Positions 44,313 through 52,273 of a stretch of DNA of 64,000 nt are shown here, one piece after another. The stretch's first letter is position 1. The number at the start of each line of letters is the position of its first letter. The DNA comes from Dyella caseinilytica (GTDB taxonomy: Bacteria > Pseudomonadota > Gammaproteobacteria > Xanthomonadales > Rhodanobacteraceae). The stretch covers positions 3,534,001 through 3,598,000 of the forward strand of contig NZ_CP064030.1 of the NCBI RefSeq assembly GCF_016865235.1, given 5' to 3'. The notes below the pieces were generated by a model. The model had not been told where the DNA came from, searched no databases, and was given only the letters and a program-made list of their open reading frames with translations. Made by a program: the position numbers and the translations under genes.

Positions 44313-44867
44313 TCGTTGATCAACGCACGCCGGATGGCATCAAGCACCGTCCGGCGTGCGATTCCGCAAGGCACTCGCTCTGGCATACGCAGTGGTTGCG
44401 ATGAGGGTCATACGGCCCGGACAATTCCTACCTTGAGTCGCGCAGCACACCTTCGGTAACCCGAGGCTTTCTACTTTTTAAAAAGCGCGAAATGTATACC
44501 CGGCATCATGGCTTGTGCGGTCATTCGACGCAGAAACCGCAGATCCACGGATCTTCATCAACAATATGAACACGTAGATGACGTTATATGTTCCCCGTGG
44601 ATTGATGGACAGGACCGTACTTTTCTTTGGCGCCGACGCGTGTAGGATGGGCGCTACCCGCAGGGGACAAGCCATGCTGACCAACAGGAATACGCTTCCG
44701 TTGTCTGCTAGGCCCTGGGCTCGTGGCCCTGGGATTGCGCGCGCATCCCACTTTTTTGCTTCCAGACGGGCCGCTCAGGTCCTGCATTCACACCTTCTTC
44801 GCCTGCCATTGCCGATGCCCGGCCCGGCTGCGCATGCACCCGATTTTTGTGTAAGGGAGCCTTCGCT
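44313..44867. promoter_or_regulatory. Upstream region of the cyd operon
   Basis: This 555-bp gap holds a probable terminator and must contain the cydA promoter. No reading frame here looks like a gene. I could not find a full Fnr/Anr box (TTGAT-N4-ATCAA); the TTGATCAA at 44317-44324 lacks the spacer. The start of cydA is preceded by a strong purine run AAGGGAG (44853-44859). Confidence 0.4.
44324..44360 (+). terminator. Hairpin downstream of pepQ
   Basis: An 11-bp perfect stem (44324-44334 with 44350-44360) begins 12 bp after the stop. The 15-base loop and missing T tract make it a weak candidate. Confidence 0.45.
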
Positions 44868-46448
44868 ATGCACGACATGAATGTTGTCGATTTGTCACGT
44901 CTGCAGTTTGCACTCACGGCGCTGTATCACTTCCTGTTCGTTCCGCTGACGCTGGGCATGACCTTCATGCTGGCCGCGATGGAAACGGTTTATGTCATCA
45001 CAGGCAGGGAGATCTACAAGCGCATCACCCAATTCTGGGGCAAGCTGTTCCTGATTAACTTCGCGCTGGGCGTGGCCACCGGCCTCACCATGGAATTCGA
45101 GTTCGGTACCAACTGGTCGTTCTACTCGAGCTTCGTGGGCGATATCTTCGGTGCGCCACTGGCCATCGAAGGCCTGATGGCCTTCTTCCTCGAATCCACG
45201 TTCGTGGGCCTGATGACCTTCGGCTGGGATCGCCTTCGTCCCGGCCAACATCTGGCGGTCACCTATCTCGTGGCGCTGGGCTCCAACCTTTCGGCGCTGT
45301 GGATCCTGATCGCCAATAGCTTCATGCAATTGCCGGAGGGCGCGCACTTCAATCCAGCGACCATGCGCATGGAGCTGACCAGCCTATCCGACCTCATCTT
45401 CAGCCACGATGCGCAGGCCAAATTCGTCCATACCAGCATCGCCGGGTATGTCACGGCTGCGGTGTTTGTCGCGGGTGTCAGCGCATGGTACTTGCTAAAA
45501 AACCGGCATACGGATCTGGCACGCCGCTCGTTCCGTATGGCCGTCCTGTTTGGTGTGCTCGCCACCGCAGGTGTGATCACGCTGGGTGACGCGCTGGGCT
45601 TCGTCGGTGCGCAAGCTCAGCCGACCAAGCTCGCTGCCATGGAAGGTTTGTGGAAGACCGAACCGGCTCCCATGCCGTTCAACCTGATCGCTTTCCCCTC
45701 GCAGAAGTACCAGACCAACTACGGCGAAATCCAGGTTCCCTACGCTTTGTCGCTGCTCGTCACGCATTCGCTCACCGGCAATGTGCCGGGTGTCGATGAA
45801 CTGGAACAGGATGCCACCCAGCGCATTCGTGACGGCATTCCTGCGGTGTCGGCGCTGAAGACGTTGTCGGCCAACCCCGGCGATCCGGATGCACTGGCGC
45901 AGTTCCATGCGCACGAGAAAGATCTCGGCTACGGCTTTCTGGTGCAGCGCTATGCGCCGGATGTAACCGTGGCAACCGACGACCAGATCGCTACCGCGGC
46001 GCGTGATGCGATTCCACAAGTGGCACCGGTGTTCTGGTCCTTCCGCCTGATGGTGGCGCTGGGTCTGGCAATGCTGGCGTACTTCGTGCTCGCCGTGATC
46101 TACACCATGCGCAATATTGTCGAGCGCAAGCGCTGGTTCCTGGTGATCGCGGTATGGATGATTCCCGTGCCTTTCATCGCCTGCGAAATGGGCTGGGTGG
46201 TGGCCGAACTGGGACGACAGCCCTGGACCGTGTTCGGCGTACTGCCTACCTGGATGTCCGCCTCTACGCATAGCGTGGGCTACATGATTTTCTCGCTGAT
46301 CGGCTTCGTCACGCTGTACACCATCTTCATCATCGTGGAGATGTACCTGATGGTGCGCGCCATCCGTCGCGGCCCGGACGATGGACATGATGCACATTCA
46401 CCTCATACATCCCAGGCTGCACGGCTGGCCGGCTACGCGGAGGGTTGA
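44868..46448 (+). CDS. cydA: Cytochrome bd ubiquinol oxidase subunit I
   Basis: The 526-residue inner-membrane subunit carries hemes b558, b595 and d and oxidises quinol to reduce oxygen. It has the N-terminal histidine in ALYHFLFVPLTLG (residue 21), the E. coli H186-equivalent in FVHTSIAGYVTAAV, and the methionine in the CEMGWVVAELGRQPW block. The Q-loop after NYGEIQVPYALSLL is of the long, E. coli-like type, agreeing with total length. I chose the ATG at 44868 because AAGGGAG lies 8 bases upstream. It is first in cydABX-cydDC. Confidence 0.97.
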   Translation: MHDMNVVDLSRLQFALTALYHFLFVPLTLGMTFMLAAMETVYVITGREIYKRITQFWGKLFLINFALGVATGLTMEFEFGTNWSFYSSFVGDIFGAPLAIEGLMAFFLESTFVGLMTFGWDRLRPGQHLAVTYLVALGSNLSALWILIANSFMQLPEGAHFNPATMRMELTSLSDLIFSHDAQAKFVHTSIAGYVTAAVFVAGVSAWYLLKNRHTDLARRSFRMAVLFGVLATAGVITLGDALGFVGAQAQPTKLAAMEGLWKTEPAPMPFNLIAFPSQKYQTNYGEIQVPYALSLLVTHSLTGNVPGVDELEQDATQRIRDGIPAVSALKTLSANPGDPDALAQFHAHEKDLGYGFLVQRYAPDVTVATDDQIATAARDAIPQVAPVFWSFRLMVALGLAMLAYFVLAVIYTMRNIVERKRWFLVIAVWMIPVPFIACEMGWVVAELGRQPWTVFGVLPTWMSASTHSVGYMIFSLIGFVTLYTIFIIVEMYLMVRAIRRGPDDGHDAHSPHTSQAARLAGYAEG

Positions 46449-46451
46449 TCG

Positions 46452-47585
46452 ATGGAAACGTATGCAGTACTTCAATGCATCTGGTGGCTGCTGCTGGGCG
46501 TGCTACTGATTGGCCTGGCGGTGATGGTTGGCATGGACATGGGCGTGGGCACCATCCTGCGTTATGTGGGACGCAACGATGTGGAACGCCGCGTGGCGCT
46601 CAACATCATTGGCCCGCACTGGGATGGCAACCAGGTGTGGTTCATTCTCGGCGGCGGTGCGGTGTTCGCGGCATTCCCGCTGATCTATGCCACCGCGTTC
46701 TCGGGCTTCTACGTCGTGATGCTCCTGCTGCTTTGGAGCATGATCATGCGCCCGCTCGGTTTCGAGTATCGCAGCAAGCTTCCATCCACCAGCTGGCGCA
46801 ATGTGTGGGATTGGGCACTCTTCATCAGCGGCTTCGTGCCGATGGTGGTATTCGGCGCGGCATTCGGCAATCTGTTCCACGGCGTGCCGTTCCATTTCGA
46901 ATGGAACCTTACCTCGCACTACACCGGTTCGTTCCTTGCCCTGCTCAATCCGTTTGCGATCCTTTGCGGCCTGCTGTCATTGTCGCTCTCGGTGTTCATG
47001 GGATCGACCACCATGATGAACGGCGGGGAGAATGAGATTTACGAACGCGCGCGCAACTTGGCTCGTATTTCCGCCATCGTTGCCATCGTGCTGTTTGCGA
47101 TCGGCGGTTTCTGGGTGCACGGTATGGCCGGTTACAGCATCGCCCACGGCCCGGGCGCTGGCGTACCACAGACACCGCTGCAACAAGGTGTGTCGCGCGT
47201 GGATGGTTCATGGTTCGCGAATTTCGCTGCGCATCCTCTGCTATGGGTCGTACCGGTGCTCGGGTTTGCCGGCATGTTGGCGGGCGGACTCGCGGCCAAC
47301 GCGCGCCGCTCACACCTGGCCTGGTGGCTGGGTGCGGTAGCTTGGCTGGGCGTGATCGGCACCGCAGGTACAGCACTGTTCCCATTCCTGCTGCCATCCA
47401 GCAGCACGCCGGATCAAAGCCTCACCATTTGGAACTCCAGTTCCAGCGAACTCACCCTGGCTTGGATGGTCGGCTTTGCCGCGGTATTCGTGCCGCTGAT
47501 CATCTGGTACACGAGCTGGGCTTTCTACGTGATGCGCGGCAAGGTCAAGGCCGATCACATCGTCAATGACGAGCACGCTTACTGA
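46452..47585 (+). CDS. cydB: Cytochrome bd ubiquinol oxidase subunit II
   Basis: The 377-residue subunit has about eight membrane helices and pairs with CydA. It shows VMVGMDMGVGTILRYVGRNDVERRVALNIIGPHWDGNQVWFILGGGAVFAAFPLIYATAFSGFY, the family signature, and the C-terminal WNSSSSELTLAWMV. The acidic residues and the WDGNQVW motif lie around the proton path. It begins 3 bp after cydA. Confidence 0.97.
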   Translation: METYAVLQCIWWLLLGVLLIGLAVMVGMDMGVGTILRYVGRNDVERRVALNIIGPHWDGNQVWFILGGGAVFAAFPLIYATAFSGFYVVMLLLLWSMIMRPLGFEYRSKLPSTSWRNVWDWALFISGFVPMVVFGAAFGNLFHGVPFHFEWNLTSHYTGSFLALLNPFAILCGLLSLSLSVFMGSTTMMNGGENEIYERARNLARISAIVAIVLFAIGGFWVHGMAGYSIAHGPGAGVPQTPLQQGVSRVDGSWFANFAAHPLLWVVPVLGFAGMLAGGLAANARRSHLAWWLGAVAWLGVIGTAGTALFPFLLPSSSTPDQSLTIWNSSSSELTLAWMVGFAAVFVPLIIWYTSWAFYVMRGKVKADHIVNDEHAY

Positions 47586-47594
47586 GGACGTGCC

Positions 47595-47807
47595 ATGAAA
47601 ACGTTTCTGCTATTCGTACTTCTCATGTTCATCGCGATGCTGGTCATCGTCATGGCGGTCATTCTCGGCGATGCAGGCGCATGGTACTTCGCGTGGCTGG
47701 TGGGCACGGCGATGATCGTGCTGATTGCTGCGGCCGGCGGTGTGATGCTCGACGCACAGGACGAGCGCCGCGCCCAGGCGTCGAAGGGGTCAGCCGGGAA
47801 CGCGTGA
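47595..47807 (+). CDS. CydX-like small subunit of cytochrome bd with an extra N-terminal helix
   Basis: The 70-residue membrane protein directly follows cydB (9-bp gap). Residues 30-55 (WYFAWLVGTAMIVLIAAAGG, then VMLDAQDE) match CydX, a roughly 37-residue subunit that stabilises the hemes and begins WYFAW. CydX normally starts with the Met just before that tryptophan. Here about 29 residues precede it, forming a separate membrane helix (MKTFLLFVLLMFIAMLVIVM). It may be a CydX fused to a second helix. The tail is charged and disordered. Assignment to CydX is by motif and position, not search. Confidence 0.78.
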   Translation: MKTFLLFVLLMFIAMLVIVMAVILGDAGAWYFAWLVGTAMIVLIAAAGGVMLDAQDERRAQASKGSAGNA

Positions 47808-47826
47808 TGTTTACACCGTGTTGATG

Positions 47827-47855
47827 CGCAGGGTCGGCACTACGCCGACCCTGCG
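47827..47855 (+). terminator. Perfect 12-bp hairpin between cydX and cydD
   Basis: CGCAGGGTCGGC (47827-47838) pairs exactly with GCCGACCCTGCG (47844-47855) over a 5-base loop. It begins 20 bp after the small-subunit stop and 15 bp before the cydD start. No T run follows, so it may be a partial terminator or an RNA-stability hairpin that separates oxidase from assembly-gene expression. Confidence 0.55.
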
Positions 47856-47869
47856 TTGTGGAGATCTGG

Positions 47870-49609
47870 ATGCCTCTTGCTTCGACCAGCTGGCTACGGC
47901 AACAAGCCAGCCCCGTGCGCCATCTGCTCGTTAACGGCATCGTCGCAGGCGCCTTGCAAGCCGTATTGATGTGCGCTGGCGCGTGGCTGGTGGCGCACGT
48001 GCTGTCGCAGGCGATTTTTCACGCCAGCCCGCTCGCTTCGCTCTGGCCGTGGCTGGTCTGGCTGCCACTCATTGCCGTGGCGCGTTTCACGTTGACGGTG
48101 AAGCAAAGGCGCACGACGTTCGAGGCCGGTGCCAAGGTGAGCGCGACGGTCCGGCTGAAGTTGGAGGAACGGCTGCGCACGCTTGGTCCGCTTTGGGCAG
48201 CACAGCAATCACGCGGCGATATCGTCACGCGCTTCGTCGACGGTGTCGATGCATTGGTTCCGTACTATGCGGGCTATCTTCCGCAACTGGCCTTTGCCGC
48301 GATCGTGCCCGCCATCATTTTTGCTTCAGCGCTGTTTGCAGATCCGTGGTCGGCTCTTGTGTTGGCGGCAACAGCACCGCTGATTCCCATCTTCATGCTG
48401 TTGGTCGGGCGTGCTGCTGAGCAGGCAAGCCAGCGACGCTGGAAACGGCTGCGCCGCATGGGCGCGCACTTCATGGATGCGCTGGCCGGACTCACCACGC
48501 TTCGACTGTTCCGCGCAGTAAGCCGCGAAGAAGCTTTTCTCGCCGCCACCGGAGATGCCTATCGACAGGAAACCATGGCGGTGCTGCGGATCGCGTTTCT
48601 CTCCGCTCTGGTGCTGGAATTCTTCGCCACCGCGAGCATTGCCGTACTGGCCGTCCTGGTTGGTTTTCGTTTGTTATGGGGAACCCTGGGTTTCGAGCCT
48701 GGCCTGTTCGTACTGCTGCTGGCGCCGGAATTCTTCCTGCCGTTGCGCGCCCTGGGCACGCAGCGGCACCGCAAGATGGAAGCTGCTGCCGCTGCCGAGG
48801 ATCTTGCGGCGCTTCTGGAAGAAAAAGCACCCGTACTTGCGAATACTGTGCATACAACAAAGCACTCCATCACTTCGAATCAGATTGCTGTTGCTTTCCG
48901 TCAGGTGACTTTCGGTTACGACGATGGACGCGATGTGTTGTCTGATGTGAACCTTGCTGTCACCGCAGGCGAACGGTTGACCATCGTGGGTACCACCGGC
49001 AGCGGCAAGAGCACACTTTTTTCGTTGCTGATGGGATTCGCCACTCCGCGCAACGGCAGCATCCTGATCAACGGCGAAGATCTCGCCCATCTCGATCTCG
49101 ATGCATGGCGTCGCCACATCGCCTGGGTGCCGCAGCGACCGCACATCTTTCGTGGAACACTGCGCGACAACCTGTTGCTGGCATCGCCCGATGCTGATGA
49201 ATTGCAACTGGAACGCGCCATTCACGCCGCGGCGTTGACGCCGGTCATTGCGCGCCTGCCACGGGGTCTGGATACGCCACTGGGGGAGCACGGCCAAGGA
49301 CTCTCCGGCGGAGAACGCCAGCGGCTTTCGCTGGCACGCGCCTGGCTGCGTGACGCGCCCGTGCTTCTGCTGGATGAACCCACCCAGCACCTGGACAGCT
49401 CGACGGCCGCGCAGATCAACGCATCGCTGAGCAAGCTCGCCGAAGGACGTACGGTGATACGCATTGCCCATCGCCTGGATGCGATTGGTGCGGATGAACA
49501 CGTCGCTGTCATGGCGGAAGGGCGCGTCGTCGAAACCGGGCGCGCAAGCACCTTGCGCCAAGCCCATGGCGCTTTCGCCCGCCTGCTCGCTGCGGATCGC
49601 GCTGCATGA
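47870..49609 (+). CDS. cydD: Thiol reductant ABC exporter subunit CydD
   Basis: The 579-residue half-transporter has an N-terminal membrane domain (about 1-310, six helices) and a C-terminal ATPase with Walker A GTTGSGKST, signature LSGGERQR, and Walker B LLLDEPTQHLD. CydDC exports or handles glutathione and cysteine and binds heme, and is needed to assemble cytochrome bd. I chose the ATG at 47870, with GGAG 6 bases upstream. A GTG at 47858 is also in frame. Confidence 0.93.
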   Translation: MPLASTSWLRQQASPVRHLLVNGIVAGALQAVLMCAGAWLVAHVLSQAIFHASPLASLWPWLVWLPLIAVARFTLTVKQRRTTFEAGAKVSATVRLKLEERLRTLGPLWAAQQSRGDIVTRFVDGVDALVPYYAGYLPQLAFAAIVPAIIFASALFADPWSALVLAATAPLIPIFMLLVGRAAEQASQRRWKRLRRMGAHFMDALAGLTTLRLFRAVSREEAFLAATGDAYRQETMAVLRIAFLSALVLEFFATASIAVLAVLVGFRLLWGTLGFEPGLFVLLLAPEFFLPLRALGTQRHRKMEAAAAAEDLAALLEEKAPVLANTVHTTKHSITSNQIAVAFRQVTFGYDDGRDVLSDVNLAVTAGERLTIVGTTGSGKSTLFSLLMGFATPRNGSILINGEDLAHLDLDAWRRHIAWVPQRPHIFRGTLRDNLLLASPDADELQLERAIHAAALTPVIARLPRGLDTPLGEHGQGLSGGERQRLSLARAWLRDAPVLLLDEPTQHLDSSTAAQINASLSKLAEGRTVIRIAHRLDAIGADEHVAVMAEGRVVETGRASTLRQAHGAFARLLAADRAA

Positions 49610-51378
49610 GGCGCGCGGACGCTCCTGCATCATCCCTGTTGCTGGCACGCCGCCTGCTTGCCTTGTTGCGCACCGAGCGCGGCTGGATGCTGACCGGCAC
49701 AATGATCGCATTGCTGAGCACGCTCGCCGGCATCGGCTTGATTGCGGTATCCGGTCACTTCATTACCGCGATGGCGCTGGCTGGCGCGAGCGGTGCGGCG
49801 ATCAACTACTACACACCAGCGGCGCTGATCCGCCTGCTCGCCATCGTACGCACGCTGGGGCGCTATCTCGAACGCCTGATAACCCATGACGCAACCTTGC
49901 GCCTGCTCGCGCGTCTGCGTTCGTGGCTTTTCGCGCGATTGGCTCCGCTTGCACCCGCACGCCTGACCGTATTGCGCAGCGCCGAGCTGTTCTCCCGTTT
50001 GCGCGCGGATATCGACGCGCTCGAACATGCTTACCTCGGCATTGCCATTCCTGCCGTCACTGCCATCACGGTTATGTTCAGTGCGCTCATTGTCGCGCTG
50101 ATCTACATGCCATGGCTCGGCGCTTGCCTGGCTGCCCTGTTTGCAGTCAGCGCCTGGTATCTACCCTGGCAGGCATCGCAACACGGCAAGAAACCAGGAG
50201 CGGAAACCGTGGCCTGCGCCGAAGCGCTGCGCGAGCTGACGGCCGATGGCCTGCGCGGACGTGCGGAGTTGGTGCTGTACGGCGCCGAAGCCATGCATGC
50301 CGAACGCATCGTCAAGATGACCGCACAACAACAGCAGGCGCGTCGCAAGCTCGACGGGCTGCAGGCCATGGGCAGTGCAGGCGTCATGCTTTGCGCCCAG
50401 TTAGCGGTGATCGGTGCGCTCGCGCTAGGCCTGCCTGCGCTACATGAAGGAACGCTCGCCGGCCCCGATCTGGTTATGCTCGCCTTACTGGCTCAGGCAA
50501 GCTTCGAGGCTGTCGCGCCACTACCCGAAGCCTGGGCGCAATGGGGTGCAACGCTAGCCTCAGCGCAGCGCGTCTTTGCGCTGGCCGATACACCGCCAGC
50601 GATCGAAGAGCCCGCACAGGTTTCACCCACCATCGAACATTTCGACCTTTCCATTCGGCAACTGCGGCTGCGTTACAACGAAACTGCATCCTGGGCGCTC
50701 GATGGTGTGAACCTGGATCTGCCGCAAGGCGCGCGGTTGGCTTTGGTGGGACCTTCCGGCGCGGGCAAGAGCAGCCTGATGGGTGCACTGCTGCGCTTCT
50801 ATCCTTTTGAAGGCCGGATCGCGCTTGGCGGCATTCCTCTCGAAAATCTGGGCGGCGATGAGGTGCGATCCCACATCGCGGTAGTCGAACAACAACCTTA
50901 TCTGTTTGACGCCAGCCTGCGCGAGAACCTCAAGCTTGGTCGCCCCGATGTCACGGACGAAGAACTTCGCACCGTGATTACACAGGCACGGCTGGACAGC
51001 TACGTCGACAGCCTTCCGCATGGTCTGGATACGTGGGTCGGCGAAAATGGCATCCGTGTTTCGGGAGGCGAGGCAAGGCGTATTGCCATCGCACGCGCGT
51101 TGCTGATGGACGCACCCATCCTGATTCTGGACGAACCCACGGAAGGGCTGGATGCTGTGACAGCTAACGAACTCTATGACAGCATCGCCGTGGCGGCCCG
51201 CGGACGCAGCCTCCTCGTGATCACGCATCGGCTAGGCAAACTCTGCTCGCTTGTTGACGAAGTGGCGGTGATGCGCGACGGACGCGTGGTCGAGCGCTTG
51301 CCGGTGGAAGCTTATCGGTCGCGCTTCATCCCGGATGCGCAAACCATGCACGAGCCATCATCCACTGCCCTGTCATGA
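49606..51378 (+). CDS. cydC: Thiol reductant ABC exporter subunit CydC
   Basis: The 590-residue partner of CydD has six N-terminal membrane helices and an ATPase with Walker A GPSGAGKSS, signature VSGGEARR, Walker B LILDEPTEGLDA, and the switch histidine in VITHRLG. The ATG overlaps the cydD stop (ATGA at 49606-49609). It is last in the cyd operon. Confidence 0.93.
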   Translation: MRRADAPASSLLLARRLLALLRTERGWMLTGTMIALLSTLAGIGLIAVSGHFITAMALAGASGAAINYYTPAALIRLLAIVRTLGRYLERLITHDATLRLLARLRSWLFARLAPLAPARLTVLRSAELFSRLRADIDALEHAYLGIAIPAVTAITVMFSALIVALIYMPWLGACLAALFAVSAWYLPWQASQHGKKPGAETVACAEALRELTADGLRGRAELVLYGAEAMHAERIVKMTAQQQQARRKLDGLQAMGSAGVMLCAQLAVIGALALGLPALHEGTLAGPDLVMLALLAQASFEAVAPLPEAWAQWGATLASAQRVFALADTPPAIEEPAQVSPTIEHFDLSIRQLRLRYNETASWALDGVNLDLPQGARLALVGPSGAGKSSLMGALLRFYPFEGRIALGGIPLENLGGDEVRSHIAVVEQQPYLFDASLRENLKLGRPDVTDEELRTVITQARLDSYVDSLPHGLDTWVGENGIRVSGGEARRIAIARALLMDAPILILDEPTEGLDAVTANELYDSIAVAARGRSLLVITHRLGKLCSLVDEVAVMRDGRVVERLPVEAYRSRFIPDAQTMHEPSSTALS

Positions 51379-51491
51379 CAGGTAATGCTTTATATGCGCC
51401 GTAGGCGCATCATGGATCCTTGCCCTACTTCCAGATGGCCAGGAAGAACGAGGTTGCCCCACTTCTGCAGTCAAAGCGAATGGGAGGGTTT

Positions 51492-52208
51492 ATGTGGAAG
51501 ACCCGTGTCAAGTTCGTTGCCTTGGTGTTCGTGGCTCAAGCCTTGTTGAGCAGCACCCATTGTCTGGCGCAAGCAAAGACGCATTCGGATTATGCGTCCA
51601 TGGCGCCGCTCGATCAGTATTTGATATCGAATGAACAAGCGGAAATCGCGCTCGCTCGTAGCGCCGCACCCGCTTCGATTTCACAGGCCGCCGAAATCAT
51701 GGTCCTAGGACCCAAGGGTTATACAACCGCCGTAAAAGGCAGCAACGGATTTGTCTGTGTGGTAGAGCGCGGATGGGGTGCCGCCACCGATAACGCCGAA
51801 TTCTGGAATCCCAAAGTGCGCGCACCGATGTGCTTCAATCCAGCCGCTGTCAGAAGCTTTTTACCCATCTATTTGATGAAAACAACGTGGATTCTCGCGG
51901 GAGAGTCGAGAGCGGACATTCCCAAGTCAATAAACGCTGCATTCAACAGCAAGGAGTTGTCCCCGCTCGAACCTGGCGCGATGTGCTACATGATGTCCAA
52001 GCAGCAATATCTGAACGATGAGGGCATGCACTGGCATCCGCACCTGATGTTTTTTGTATCGGACGACCCGGCAAAAAGCTGGGGAGCGGATTTGCCGGGC
52101 TCGCCCGTTATCTCTGCGAACGATCCGGAAGAACGCGTCACCATCATGTTCGTATTGCTCGGCGATTGGTCCGATGGCACGAGGGCCCCTTCGAGCATGC
52201 ACTACTGA
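51492..52208 (+). CDS. Secreted protein of unknown function
   Basis: The 238-residue protein has a clear signal peptide (about 1-28, ending THCLAQA) and no membrane helix afterwards. I do not recognise a named domain. Distinctive parts are KGSNGFVCVVERGW, the cluster EFWNPKVRAPMCFNPAAVRSFLPIYL, and HWHPHLMFFVSDD near the C-terminus, with histidine and tryptophan residues that could bind metal or substrate. Similar strings occur, from memory, in secreted hypothetical proteins of other phyla. The start ATG at 51492 has GGGAGGG 7 bases upstream. The gene is isolated by 110 bp from cydC and faces plcC. Confidence 0.75.
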   Translation: MWKTRVKFVALVFVAQALLSSTHCLAQAKTHSDYASMAPLDQYLISNEQAEIALARSAAPASISQAAEIMVLGPKGYTTAVKGSNGFVCVVERGWGAATDNAEFWNPKVRAPMCFNPAAVRSFLPIYLMKTTWILAGESRADIPKSINAAFNSKELSPLEPGAMCYMMSKQQYLNDEGMHWHPHLMFFVSDDPAKSWGADLPGSPVISANDPEERVTIMFVLLGDWSDGTRAPSSMHY

Positions 52209-52215
52209 TGCCTAA

Positions 52216-52245
52216 ACAAAGGGCGCCATAACAGGCGCCCTTTGT
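52216..52245. terminator. Bidirectional terminator
   Basis: ACAAAGGGCGCC and GGCGCCCTTTGT form a 12-bp stem with a 6-base loop between two convergent genes. Short A/T flanks suit both directions. Confidence 0.8.
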
Positions 52246-52273
52246 TCACATGCTTGCAACCGGAGACTTCGGC

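Noticed and set aside
44317..44324. TTGATCAA as an Fnr/Anr box for the cyd operon
   Set aside because: The two half sites have no 4-base spacer, and it lies beside the pepQ stop more than 500 bp from cydA.
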